A stretch of DNA of 64,000 nt from Cloeon dipterum (lineage: Eukaryota > Arthropoda > Insecta > Ephemeroptera > Baetidae). The position numbers and the translations under genes were made by a program. Shown piece by piece: positions 22,889 through 34,720 of this stretch (its first letter is position 1; each line of letters starts with the position of its first letter). The stretch spans positions 32,368,545-32,432,544 of the forward strand of contig NC_088790.1 of NCBI RefSeq assembly GCF_949628265.1. Direction: 5' to 3'. A model generated the notes under the pieces. That model saw nothing but the letters and a program-made list of their open reading frames with translations, had not been told where the DNA came from and made no database searches.

Positions 22889-24365
22889 TTTTATCAACAG
22901 CTTTAGACAATTGCTGAAAATTACAATGCACGTGTAGAATTTATGGAATTCACTAGAAAAATAGTGTGTCACTTGAGATATGTGTAAAGGAATGTAAAGA
23001 AAATATCCAGCATTCCTATTACTTGACTATAAATTAATTTAAATGATAAAGATGAATGAGCAATATGTAAAGTACCTTTTGTATTATTAATTAGGTTAAA
23101 AACAGGTTAACTCACATGCTGGAGAAATTCGATGGCGTTCAGCGCACGAACGACACTTCTTCCCTCGGACGTGAAGAGATAAGAATTGATTGCTTAGTTT
23201 TTGGATGCAGTGGAGGAGAGAAAATTCCCCTCCTCATCAATCTAAGGTAGTGAAGGGAGGTTGACAAAAGCCCTGGAATTCAAGAAATTACCTTCTTGTA
23301 TTGCAATTCCAACTTTGTCTCATGCTTAAAAGATCGAACCGCATATCTATCGAGAAGCAGAATGCCAGGAATTATGAAATGGCTGCAATTCAGAAAATCT
23401 GACGGAAAAAAATGCATTTAACAGAATAAAATTTCAACTATTTTTGCCTGTTCATCACGTTCAAACTGCATTATTATAATTATGATAATTATATATTAGT
23501 AGAGTAATTCAAGGTTAAAGTTGGCAACTTTTAATAATTTTTTTCTCAAAGGGAATATTTTGTTATTTTATTTAATATACTCTTCATTTTAATACTGAAC
23601 ATACTAGCTTTTATGATGTGTTGTATACCGCAACTCGTGATTAATTATTAATGCTTATAAATATCTTTTTTTTAAACAATTCACATTTTCAATCCTGGAT
23701 AAAAATTTAATTGCGCTTGAGTTCATTGCGTAGTAAAAACTATTTTCAAGCAATACCTATTTCAGCTAAGTTTCTCTTTAATTACTCTGGTATTTCAGCT
23801 TTTAAATTTATTATATTTTGCAGTTTAATAATAATAATCAGGTAAATAGTTAAGATTTTTCCTGAGAAATGCAAGGCATTATTTGTAGCTTTAAGATTTT
23901 CTGAATTGCAGCACATTCTTATTAATTCCTGTCATTCCATCGGTTCGTTTTTAAGCATGAGATCAAGTTGGAATTTGCTACAACAAAGTAATTTATAGTA
24001 TTCGAAGCTTGGCAGCACCTTCTTCCTTTTCTCTCCTCCCCTGCATCCACATGGTTTTCCACTTCAATTCTTATCTCATTACCTCCGAGGGAAGAAGAAT
24101 ATTAGTCGTTCTTGCGTTGTCGCAACCGCATTCGAATTTCTCCAGCATGTAAGTTAATCTCTGGGTTTTTAATTTTATTTGCAAATGCTTAATTACTATC
24201 AAAGATTATTTATACGTCTCTTAATTATGTTTATCATTAAAATTAATTAATATTCAAGTAATAGGAAAATGCTTTTCGTCGCATTTCTCAAGTGAATTCC
24301 ATAAATTCTACACGTGCATTGTAATTTCCGTAAATTCCAGGAATTGCTAAAAGCTGTGGATAAAA
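22889..24365. promoter_or_regulatory. Divergent A5/A6 promoter region
   Basis: Two mirror-image upstream regions: minus-strand words for A5 (leader exon from 23116, GGAGGAGAGAAAATTCCCC, AATTCCAACTTTG) and plus-strand words for A6 (24000-24148: CTCTCCTCCCCTGCATCC, CCACTTCAATTCTTATCTC, ATTTCTCCAGCAT|GTAAGTT). The A6 leader exon ends at 24148. The central ~400 bp (23480-23850) is AT-rich and featureless. Confidence 0.6.
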
Positions 24366-26181
24366 ATGGAACAAATTGACTCGTGCATGATAGTGGAGCA
24401 AACAAATATTCCAGAAAATGGCTTGAAATTGCAGCGTAAGTATTTAAAGAAATTCCTTTTTTTATTCTATGTGTTGACAAATTTTCTTTTGAGTTTTGTA
24501 ACAATAAACTATTGAATTTGCAGCTGCCCTTTCACCCGATGAGGAATTTGACAATATACTCAACAATCTGTTCAAATCTAAGTATTTTGAGAGTTTTAGG
24601 TATCGTAGAGGGCGGCATGTAGGAATTGAAGAGAGAAAGCAAATTCTGGTTGAAAGTTGTTCAAACTTAACCAGAATTGACTTCAACAAAGTCATGAAAA
24701 TATTTCGTGGCTATGATGATGCTTCCCGGATCATAACAGAAGTGAGAGCAAAAGTTTGAAATTTTTTGGTGCATTTTAACATTTTATTTCACCGTATAGG
24801 TACTGCTGGCAATTGTATCTAAATCACCCAACATGTCCAATTTTCAAATGATGGCAATTTGTCTTCCTTCGAGGAGCATGAGTGAGGAAATGCTCGGTGC
24901 TATTACTAAAATGACCAAATTGGAGGTCCTCGGGGTTGGAAACTTCTCGATTTCCTTCTCCTCTCTCATGGAACTGAGTGGAAAGCTACCCTCGCTGAAG
25001 CAACTCTACTTCAATATCGAGGCCGAGCCCAATTTTGCAATCGTCGACCTAGATGCTTTTCAGAAGAGTTTCGGGAGTTTGGATACCTTCCAGTTTTCTC
25101 TAGCTTCGTTCGGAAGTGGATGGAGGGATGATTTCCGGAAGTCATTAACGCTCGAATGCGTCCGCTACCTGCCCAATCTTAGACGTTTGGGGGATCCCGG
25201 GTGTTGTGTGGACATGCTGCTAACTTGCTTTAACTATCAATCCTTGGCTACAACAGACCAGAGTAAACTGACTCAATTGACGCTCCGCGTGGACAGAGAG
25301 ATCGGAAAGAAAGCGCTCTCAAAATTCCCTGACGTCAATGATTTGCATGTACGTTTAAATTTATTTTGACTGTTTCTTTCTTTAATTCAAAAGTAACTGT
25401 TTGATTGCAGATCTGGGCGGTAAATAATAAAGACTATACAGGATATCAGGTGCCCGGACTTTTGGAATTCCAGCATTTGACTCAGCTCTCCTTGAGTGAC
25501 TTGGACATTTCCTACTCTGTCTATGTGAAGCAATTCCTTGAGGTCTACGGAAAGCGCCTGAAAATGCTGGTTCTCAAATTTCAATCGCATCCGATCGATT
25601 TCGTTTGGCTTTTCAACATGATTTGCTGCAACTCTTTTGACAGTCTTGAAATGCTAGTTTTGATGAACTTCGACGTCCAACCGTCCACGGTCATGACGGT
25701 GGAAGGGAAGAGCGTTGTTTGCAAGCTGGACTGCGAGGTGCATCAACATTTCGGTGAATTCTCATGCAAATCGCTGAAAGACCTGGAATTGGAGTTCGCT
25801 TCCAAGCAGACGTGAGTAATTTTGCTGACCCACTGCTACATTTTTTGTTATAAATGGTTATTTTACAGCTTAAGTCAAGCGTATATTCATCTCTCCAAAA
25901 TCCTGTCAGTGCCGAATCTGAAGAAAGTGAAGCTTTACAGAGTTCCTACCACTCTGGATGAATTACGGAAAACGATGGATTTGGTCGCAAAGCGTTCTAT
26001 CCTGGAAAAAGTCACTTATTTCGTGCTGGAACTCTCCAACGAGCAAATGACAAAGAAGGAAATTGACGAACGCATCAAGTGCTGTGAGACTATCGAAAAA
26101 GAATTGCTTTCCGATAAGAAGGAGGGTGATATTTTTGCAAGAGTCATTCAATTGACGTCTCCTCAAGAACGTCAGTCATAA
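24366..26181 (+). CDS. A6: family-A LRR-like protein, intact
   Basis: Exons 24366-24435, 24524-24741, 24800-25348, 25411-25811, 25869-26181 give 516 residues, start MEQIDSCMIVEQTN. Exon 2 is 36 nt longer than in paralogues (an extra basic stretch, FRYRRGRHVGIEERK), within the helical module LSPDEEFDNILNNLF ... RIDFNKVMKIFRG. LRR-like segments: KLEVLGVGNFSISF, LPSLKQLYFNIEAEP, LPNLRRLGDPG, LTQLSLSDLDISYS, DSLEMLVLMNFDV, LKDLELEFA, VPNLKKVKLYRVPTTLDE. Exon 4 has the VCKLDCEVHQHFG cysteine insert. AATAAA lies 21 bases after the stop. A partial copy of its own 3' end follows at 26230-26345. Confidence 0.85.
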
Positions 26182-26229
26182 AATGTCTTAGAATTTCTCA
26201 ATAAAATTAAATTAAGTGACACCTATGAA

Positions 26230-26345
26230 AAATATCTTGAACAGACTATCAAAGAAGAATTGCTTTGTGATAAGAAAGTAGTAGTCAGAATTGCCGATAA
26301 GCTTTAAAACGTTTAGGAATTATTCAATAAAATTTAATGAAGTGA
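26230..26345 (+). pseudogene. Relic of a family-A terminal exon and 3' UTR
   Basis: GACTATCAAAGAAGAATTGC, then GATAAGAAAGTAGTAG, and AATTATTCAATAAAATTTAA repeat the end of A6 (ACTATCGAAAAAGAATTGC ... CTCAATAAAATTAAATT) about 165 bp downstream. Frame is lost. A short tandem duplication or a leftover of a deleted gene. Confidence 0.6.
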
Positions 26346-26419
26346 CGCAATGAAAAAGATCCCGAAGATTTTAATTTATCGGAAAAACCTAGCTCTTAAA
26401 AAGTCCAAATTTAACCGTC

Positions 26420-26815
26420 AAATATCTGCCAACCCGTTGAATTTGTTAGAAAACAAAAACCGCGTGGCATCAAAATTGTCGGTGGTGTTGAAAAATCGCC
26501 AAATTTGGAAAAATTTCAGCTGTTAATCGAATATTTTCTTCTCTAAATCTGCTTTCAAAGGAGTGCTTCAAAGACAAATCACGCAGAAAACAATTTTATC
26601 ACCTCGATGGAGGAATTAGGCGCAGTAGAGGGGAGAAACAAACGAGTGCTGGAATACGTTTTTCAGGAATTCAAAAATTCCTAGCATTCTCTCGTCAAAC
26701 GTGAAAAGCTTTGTATTTTTCTGAGCAAAAAATAATTCTTTTTCATTATATTTTCACCTACGTATAATCAAATTCTCAGGGTGCCTGCTGAGGATATAAT
26801 AAATCTCGCGAAAAG
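26420..26815. repeat. Duplicated block plus orphan A2-type promoter
   Basis: 26430-26520 matches 17030-17120 (CGTGGCATCAAAATTGTCGG, GAAAAATCGCCAAATTT). 26600-26815 carries the A1/A2/A9-type upstream words (GGAATTCAAAAATTCCTAGC, GTCAAACGTG, TTTCTGAGCAAAAAATAATT, AAATTCTCAGGGTGCCTGCT, GAGGATATAATAAATCTCGC) with no A gene attached on the minus side. Confidence 0.55.
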
Positions 26816-27026
26816 TTGGATATTTCTTTCTATATTATTTAAATTAAAAGCGCGAAACAAATCCAGAGAGGTGAGAACAGATAAAAGGATGCAAACCAAG
26901 AATTTTACAAATGGATAGTAAAATGTTGACTTGTTAAGACGAAAAGTTTTTCTGATAAATGAAAAGCTTAAGGATTTTGTGAAAAGTATCACTTCATTAA
27001 ATTTTATTGAGAATTATCCAAAGGTT

Positions 27027-28736
27027 TTATGGCTGAGGTTCATACGGGGTCGTCAACTGTTTGACTTCTACGAACACCTCACCCACCTTCTTGTCAGAAA
27101 ACAATTCTTCTTCGATAGTGTGACAGCAATTGATTCGTCCGTCAATTTCAGTCTCGATAATTTGCTCGTAGGAGAGTTCCAGCTGGAAGTGAGTGACTTT
27201 TTTCAGGATTGTCCGCTTTATGACCGAAACCATCGTTTTCCATAATTCATCAAGAGTGGTAGGAACTCTAATGAGCTTCACTTTCTCCAGATTCGGCACC
27301 GACAGGATTTTGGAGAGATGGACATACGTTGGATAATAGCTGTGTAAGATACAAATTATATATTGTGCAGTAAAGTCAACAAATTTACTCACGACTGCTC
27401 GATAGCGAACTCCAAATTCAGCTCTTTCAGCGATTCGCAAGAGACTTCACCAATCTGTGGAAGCGGCACGCACGGCTGTTGGACGTCTAAGTTCCTCATT
27501 GCTAGCAGTTCAAGACTGCCAAAATGGTTGCAGAAAATCTTGTTAAAAAGCCAGACAAAATTGATCGGATAAGATCCAAAATTGAGAACCAGATGTGTCA
27601 GGCGCTTTGCGTAAACTTCAAGGAAACGCTTCATGCAGAAAAAAAAGTTAATGCCCAAGTTACTCATGATGAGTTGACTTAAATTCTGGAATTGCAAAAG
27701 TCCGGACACAAGATATTCTGAAAACTCTCGATCATTTTCCACCCAGATCTGCAATGAAACAAAACTTTTCATTTGAAGTAACAGCCAAAATAAACGTACT
27801 TGCATTAGCTCAACGTCAGGGAATTTTGAGAGCGCATTATCTTGGATATCTCTGTCCAAGTAAAGTGTCAAGTGTCTCAGTTTACTCTTCCATTCGTCTT
27901 CAGTCACTAAATTACTCTCGAGGCAAGTTGGCAACATGTCCACAAAAGGGACGGGATCTCCCAAAAATGTTAAATTGGGCAGGTAGTAGATGCACTCGAC
28001 CGTTAAAGAATTGTGAAAATCTTTGTCAAATTCACTTTCATCCGAAACTGTAGAAAATTGGAAGATTTCCAAACTCCCAAAACTCTTCTGAAAGACTTCA
28101 ATGTCATTGATTGCAAAATTGGGCTCAGCTTTGATAGTGAAAAAGAGAGTCTTGAGCGAGGGTAGCTTTCCACACAGTTCCATGAGTGAGGAGAAGAAAA
28201 TCGAGAAGTGTTGAACCTTGAGGACCTCCAACTTGGTCATTCTGCCGATTGCGCTGAGCATTTCCTCGCTCATCCTCCTCGAAGTAATATTTGCAGATCC
28301 ATCCATGACGATTTGGAAGTCGGACATGTTTGTTGCTTTCGATGCAACTGACAGCAGCAACTAACGGTCAAACAAAACGTTAAAAATGAACCCAGAAATG
28401 TCAAAATTATGCTCACATATGTTATAACGAAGTGATCATCTTCAGGAAATAAATCCATGACTTTGGCAAAGTTAATTATGGTTAACTTTGAAAAATATTT
28501 TTCCAGAATTTCAATTTTTTGTTTCTTGGTTTTTTCCATTTTACAATCTAACAAATATTTGAGTTTATTATCAAATTCCTCATCGGAAGAAAGGGCAGCA
28601 GCTGTAAATTCAATAACTTATTGTTATAAATTCAGATGAAAAGGTTCAACAGAATAAAAAGGAATTTGTTTAAATACTTACGCTGCGTGTTCAATCCAAT
28701 TCCTGGATTAGTTGAGGACGAGTCACTTTGTTCCAT
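27027..28736 (-). CDS. A7: family-A LRR-like protein, intact
   Basis: Exons 28682-28736, 28417-28601, 27800-28360, 27393-27748, 27027-27339 give 489 residues, start MEQSDSSSTNPGIGL. Helical module ALSSDEEFDNKLKYLL, INFAKVMDLFPED. LRR words: KLEVLKVQHFSIFF, LPSLKTLFFTIKAEP, LPNLTFLGDPVPF, LSQLIMSNLGINFFFC, GSLELLAMRNLDV, LKELNLEFA, VPNLEKVKLIRVPTTLDE. Exon 3 is unusual: the tail resembles the A2/A9 type (DEWKSKLRHLTLYLDRD, ALSKFPDVELMQ) while the front is A3-type, as expected from gene conversion. Intron 3 (27749-27799) is exactly 51 nt with no stop in frame, so unspliced mRNA would still code. Leader exon donor at 28964-28965. Confidence 0.83.
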
Positions 28737-30306
28737 TTTATCCACAGCTCTAGGCAATTGCTGGAAATTAGAATGCACATGTAGAATTTATGGAATTCAC
28801 AAGAAAAATTAGTGTGGCACTTGAGAAATGCGAGAACGGAATGCATTGTTAAACATCCAGCATTCCTAAATCTGACTATAAATTAATTTTCATGATAAAA
28901 ATGAATGAGCAATGTGAAATTATTTTTTGTATTATTAATTAAGTAAAACATCAGGTTTAACTTACATGCTGGAGAAATTTTATTGGATTGCGCGCACGAA
29001 CGACACTTCTGCCCTCGGAGGTGGCGAGATAATATATAATTGGCGTGGGGAAAACTTTTTACTTAGTCCTGCCGGAGGTGCAGTGGAGGAAAGAAATTTC
29101 CCCTCCCACATCAATCAGGAAAAGGTTGCTAATCGACAAGCCTAGAATTCTAGAAATTACTCTATTGAAGCAAATTCCAACTTTATGTCACGCATATCTA
29201 AAAAGACGGAATGCCAGGAATTATTTTCTGCCAAAATAATTCAGAAAATCTTGACAGCAAATAAGCAGCAAACCTTGAATTTCTTGGCTCTGAATTTCTT
29301 TCTACTATTTACCTGATCATAACGTTCAACCTGCAATATTAAATATTTATTAGCTGCGAAACATCTTCTGCGCAGAGTAATAAAAGCGTCCTAAAAATAA
29401 ACTTTGCAAATTTTAACCAATTTCCTTTTTTTAACTTTTCTTTTAGGCATGGAACTGATGCTTGAAATTGCTATTTATAACCAAACGAGGTTGACTGGAG
29501 AAATAGGCCCCCCTGATTATAGATGGTTTGCAGGGTAAATTAGTAAAATCGTTCGAGAAAAGTGAATTCATATTAAAATGAATATTTGTACAGTAGAAAT
29601 TTTATACTTTCTGATAAAATTTGCCAATTTCCTTGTTTCAATATACTAAACGCAGAGGAATTTCAGCCATTTAATTTATTATAATGTTGCAGTCTGAACA
29701 TGATGATCAAGTAAATAATTGAAATTTTATCTTGAGAAATGCAAGGCCTACCTGTATTTCGTGCTGTCACATTTTCTGAATTTAATAATTCCTGTCATTC
29801 CGTTTATATTGTTATGCGGTTCGTTTTTAGAAAAGAGAAGAAGGTTGGAATTGCTAAAGGAAAGTAATTCCTGGTATTCCAGGCTTGTCTACATCCCTTA
29901 TAACTACCTGAGATTGATGAGGAGAAAACTTCCCCTCCTCCACTGCATCTGGGTCTGACTGAGCAAAGGTTTTCCATTCCAATTATTATCTCCATCCACC
30001 ACCTCCGAGCGTAGAAGTGTGTCGTTCGTGCGCGCAATCCAATCGAATTTCTCCAGCATGTAAGTTAACCTGGGTTCTCCTTAAATTTGAAAAAGAATAA
30101 TTAACACTAAAGATAATTGACATATTGCTCTCATTCATTTTTATCATTAAAATTAATTTATAGTCAATAAGTAATAGGAATGCTGGATATTTTCTTTGCA
30201 TTCTTCATTTTCACATATCTCAAGTGGACGCTATTTTTCCAGTGAATTCCTTAAATTCTAAAGGTGCATTGTAATTTTCAGCAATTGTCTAAAGCTGTTG
30301 ATAGAA
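28737..30306. promoter_or_regulatory. Divergent A7/A8 promoter region
   Basis: Minus strand: A7 leader exon from 28966 (CTCCAGCAT|GTAAGTT) and GGAAATTTC-type words. Plus strand: A8 upstream words from 29740 and a leader exon ending at 30059 (GTGTGTCGTTCGTGCGCGC ... TTTCTCCAGCAT|GTAAGTT). 29280-29700 shows nothing beyond AT-rich DNA. Confidence 0.6.
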
Positions 30307-32051
30307 ATGGAACAAAATGACTCGTCCTCACCTAATTCAGAAAATGGATTGGACTTGCAGCGTAAGTATTTAAAGAAGTTACTTTTTCTTATTTTTTATA
30401 TTGAAGTTATTTTTTATCTGTCTAAATCGAGCAGCTCTTTCACCCGATGAGGACTTTGCCAATGTAATCAAGATTTTGTTTGATTCTGCAAATGATTTAA
30501 CAAAAGAACAAAAAAAGGACTATCTTGCAAAAAGATGTCAAAATGAGTTAACCAAACTTAACTTCGCCACAGTTATGGACTTATTTCCTGACGATGATGA
30601 CCATTTGATTGTAACAGATGTGAGCATATAATTTTGACATATTTGGATTCAATTGTAACGTTTTGTTTGACCGTATAGTTGCTGCTGGCGATTGCATCGA
30701 AAGCAACAAACATGTCCGACTTCCAAATCATGGATGATTCTGAAAATACTACTTTGAGGAGTATGAGGGAGGATATGGTCAGTGCTATTGCTAAAATGAC
30801 CAAGTTGGAGGTCCTCGCGGTTGAAAAATTCTCGATTTCCTTCTCCTCTCTCATGAAACTGAGTGGAAAGCTACCCTCGCTCAAGACTCTCTACTTCAAA
30901 ATCGAAGCTGAGCCCAATTTTGAAATCGACGACCTAGATGTCTTTAAGAAGAGTTTTGGGCATTTGGAAATTTTCCAGTTTTCTTCAGTTTCGAACAAAG
31001 GTGAATGGGATGAAAAATTCCGGGAGTCATTAACGCTCGGATGCATCCGCTACCTGCCCAATCTAACTTTTTTGGGAGATCCCGATTATTTTTTGGACAT
31101 GTTGACAACTTGCTTGTACTATGAATCCTTGGCAACAACAGACCAGAGTAAACTGACTAAATTGGTGTTCAGCGTGGACAGAGATATCCAAACGAATGCG
31201 CTCTCAAAATTCCCTGACGTCAATCATTTGCATGTGCGTAAAATTATATTTTGGCTGTTACTCGAAATGAAGTAATTGTTTCATTGCAGATCAATTGGGA
31301 GGACAAAAATGAACCGTCTAATGGGTATCGTGTGCCCGCACTGTTGGAATTTAAGGAGCTATTTGTCCTCGGCTTGAATGACTTGGGCACTAACTATTCT
31401 GTTTATTTGAAGCAATTCCTCGAGGTCTACGGAAAGAGCTTGAAAAAACTCCGACTCTCATTTAAATCGCCGATCGATTTCATCAGGCTTTTTTTCTTTT
31501 ACTGCAACTCTTTTGACAATCTTCGTGAGCTACTTATGGTCGACGTAGACGTCGAACCCTTTACGGTGACGGAGGAAGGGAAGCGCGGTAATTGCCAGCT
31601 GGACTGTGTGGTGCATCAACATTTTGGCAAGGGCTTTTGCCAATCGCTTAAACACCTGCATTTTGAGTTCGCTTCCAAACAGTCGTGAGTAAATTTTGAT
31701 GATGCTTACTGCATATTAATAAGTGAATATTATATACACAGCTCTAATCAAACGTATGTTCATCTCTCCAAAATCCTTTCGGTGCCAAATCTGGAGACAG
31801 TGACGCTGAGAAGCGTTCCTACCAATCTGGATGAATTATGGAAAACGATGATTTTGGTCGCCAAGCGCACAATCCTGAAAAATGTCATTTATTTCGAGCT
31901 GGAACTCTTCGACGAGGATATGATTGAGAATGAAATTATCGCCATCACCAGATGCTGTCAGTCTATCAAAAATGAATTGCTATCTGGAAAGGAGGAAGGT
32001 GAGATAATCGTAGTGGTCACACCATTATGCCGACCCCAAAATAAAACCTGA
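30307..32051 (+). CDS. A8: family-A LRR-like protein, intact
   Basis: Exons 30307-30361, 30435-30619, 30679-31233, 31290-31684, 31742-32051 give 499 residues, start MEQNDSSSPNSENGLDLQ. Two AGs three bases apart (30431, 30434) can serve as exon 2 acceptor, both in frame. Helical module LSPDEDFANVIKILFD, LNFATVMDLFPDDD. LRR words: KLEVLAVEKFSISF, LPSLKTLYFKIEAEP, HLEIFQFSSVSNKG, LPNLTFLGDPDYF, LFVLGLNDLGTNYS, DNLRELLMVDVDV, LKHLHFEFA, VPNLETVTLRSVPTNLDE. Exon 4 has the NCQLDCVVHQHFG insert. Confidence 0.85.
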
Positions 32052-32289
32052 GCCATATTAAATTTTTTGGATTTTCCAGTTAAAATTTAATAAAAAGCAA
32101 CAATAGCAATTCTACATGAAATGGATCCTTAAGCTTTTAATTTATTCGAAAAACCTTCCCATTGACGAGTCGAATTTGCACTAGAATTAGGCGAGGGAAA
32201 AAATAAGACTCCAAAAATGTCTACTTTCTGAATAAACACCACAATTGTTGTAGAAATTTTCGAATCATCTCGAGATTAATTTTGAAGAA

Positions 32290-32599
32290 TAAAGAAATAA
32301 TTTTACACGAGATTTATTATCCTCCGCAGGCATTCTGAGAATTTGGTTTTGAGCAGGTGAAAGATGAAAAAGGAAAGAATTTATATTGCTGTGTCAGAAA
32401 AATGCAAAGATTGTTGCGTTAGACGGGAGTGCCTGGAAATTTTTGGATTCCAGACCAACACTTCCCCTCATTTTTGTCTCTCCCTTCTACTGTTCACCTA
32501 AAACGAGACGCAAAAGGTTTTCTCTCATTAGCTCATCATCACCAGCCGAAGGGAGAAGTCATTCACCAGCGCAACCTAAATCGATTCCAAAGCTGCATC
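32290..32599 (+). promoter_or_regulatory. A9 upstream region (A1/A2/A9 type)
   Basis: Reverse complement of the block seen before A1 and A2: CGAGATTTATTATCCTCCGC, CATTCTGAGAATTTG, GAGCAGGTGAAAG, then GGAATT-like words and CTCTCCCTTCTACTG. The 5' UTR contains GCAACCTAAATCGATTCCAA, shared (reverse) with A1 at 10680-10700. Confidence 0.5.
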
Positions 32600-34361
32600 A
32601 TGCCGCGTAAGTATATCGCTCTCGTTGGATTTTTTGTATCTGAGGTGCGTTTTTGCATATTTCTAAATTCCAGCTGTAATTTCACCCGATTTGGTGTTTG
32701 CCGATTTGGTCAAGGAATTGTTCAACAATGCAGATCATCAAGATGATTCCTATATAAAAAATGCTCTGAAAAAGGCAGTTTCTCCCGAGATGACGGAAAT
32801 AGACTTTGCCCAAATCATGGATTTATTTCCTGAAAACGACCCACAACTTATAGATGTAGGCATAACTGTATATATTTTGCACACGCGTTACAAACAACTT
32901 TTTTGTATTATTTGAAAAATGCGACCACTCGAGGTATTGTTTTCATGTTGAATATAACATTTTTATGCTTGCAGGTGTTTGAGTCGATCACACGTCGTGC
33001 ATCAAAAATATTAATTTTGAAAATCACGGTAGGATTGCTGGCCGAGCGAATTTTGAACTGCATGAGCATGGACGCGAAAATGGTCAGGGCAATTGGCAGG
33101 ATGAGCCAGTTGATAATCCTCAAGGTCCAACGCTTCTCCCTTCCCTTATCCGAACTAATTGATCTGTGCGGAAATCTACCCTTGCTGAAGATTCTCTATT
33201 TCAAAATAGAACCTGAGCCAGAGTTTGAAGTCTACGACACAGAAACCTTCGAGCAGTGTTTTGGGAATTTGGAAATCTTCCAATTTTCTCCAGCTTCAAA
33301 CGACGGAAGATTGAATGCTAAATTTCGGCGAATGCTGACGCTCGAGTGCATAAGCTGCCTTCCCAATCTCAGAATTTTGGGAGACCCTGATGATGTGCGT
33401 TTTTTGGACATGTTGCCAACTTGCTTAGATAGTAATCAACTGGCTGAAGATGAATGGATCAGTAAATTGTCCCACTTGACGCTTTTCCTGGACGAAGATG
33501 TGCCTGAGAACGCGCTCAACAAATTCCCTGACGTCCAAAAACTGCAGGTAAGTTTGAATTTATTTGGTTTGTTACTTCAATTGCAAATTAAACTTTTTTG
33601 ATTGCAGATCCGGTTGGAAAATAGTCAAGATTTTACAGGACTCTTGGAATTCCAGAATTTAACTAAACTCATCATAAGTAACTTGGGCATAAACTATTCT
33701 CACTATATTCAGCGCTTCCTTGAGGTCTACGGAATTCGCCTGACACGCCTCACTCTCAATTTTCAATCGCGTCCCATCAATTTCGTCTGGCTTTTCAACA
33801 TGATTTGCTGCAACAATCTTGACAGTCTTCAAGAGCTAGTTATGTGCAACCTGGACATCCAACTGCCACCGATGACGGTGGATGGGCAGTGTGTTTGCCA
33901 GCCAGGCTGCCAGGCCGCTGTCGAGATAGGTCAACTTTCTTGCGAATCGCTTAGAAAGCTGGAGTTGAAGTTTGCTCCCAAGAAGACGTGAGTGAATTTT
34001 GCTGACCCACTCTCATAATGTCATAATCTAATGATGTGCATTTTACAGCTTTAGTCAAGCGTATGTTCATCTGTCCAAAATCCTGTCGTTGCCGAATCTG
34101 GAGAAAGTGAGGCTCATTGGAGTTCCAACCACTCTGGATGAATTATGGGAAACGATGATTTTGGTCACAGAGCGGAAGATCCTGAAAAAAGTCACATATT
34201 TCGAGCTGGAACTCTTCGACGAGCAAATTATCGAAAAAGAAGTCATCGCACGCGCCAGATGCTGTCAGACCATCGAAGATAAATTACTGTCCAATATTGA
34301 GAAAAAAGAGAAGTTCGTAGATGTCACAATGTTGACGCGCCCGCAAAATCTTGAGCCGTAA
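32600..34361 (+). CDS. A9: family-A LRR-like protein, intact
   Basis: Exons 32600-32606 (only ATG CCG C), 32674-32855, 32975-33547, 33608-33987, 34049-34361 give 484 residues starting MPPVISPDLVFADLVKELF. Same layout as A2: helical module, FESITRRASKILILKI, LPLLKILYFKIEPEP, LPNLRILGDPDD, LTKLIISNLGINYS, LDSLQELVMCNLDI, CVCQPGC insert, LRKLELKFA, LPNLEKVRLIGVPTTLDE. Most differences from A2 are single substitutions, so these two are the youngest pair in the cluster apart from A3/A4. A seven-nucleotide first coding exon is unusual but conserved in A1, A2 and A9, with identical phase. AATAAA at about 34378. Confidence 0.86.
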
Positions 34362-34589
34362 TTTTTTTCGAGTTTTTCAATAAAGTTTTACCATATAAAA
34401 AGACCATGAAGCTTTTAATTGAACGAAATTCTTTTCTTTGATCTGGTTTAATTTTTATATTCCTTCTATCTGATTAAAAACCTGAATTTTTAATTTACTA
34501 GCGGGACATGCAGAAGATGTTGAAGTTCAGCTCTTTCAACTCATTTCGCGGTGTGTTGATTTTTGTACCAAAATTGTAGCCACGTGGAC

Positions 34590-34695
34590 GGATAGGGGAT
34601 GGAGGTAAACACCGCCAAACCCTACAGCTGGTCAGGGGTGCTCAAGTTGAGTCGTAACGGAAATTCTGATGGTTCGAACACGAGATTTTAGAAGT
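34590..34695. repeat. Decayed arm of the 565-895 foldback element
   Basis: GGGGATGGAGGTAAACACC, GGTCAGGGG, GAGTCGTAACGG, AATTCTGATGGTTCGAACAC correspond in order to GGGGATGAGGGTTAGCACC ... AATTCTGGTAATTAAAACCC at 590-700. Confidence 0.45.
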
Positions 34696-34720
34696 GCAAA
34701 AAAGCCATTTGTTTTTTTCT

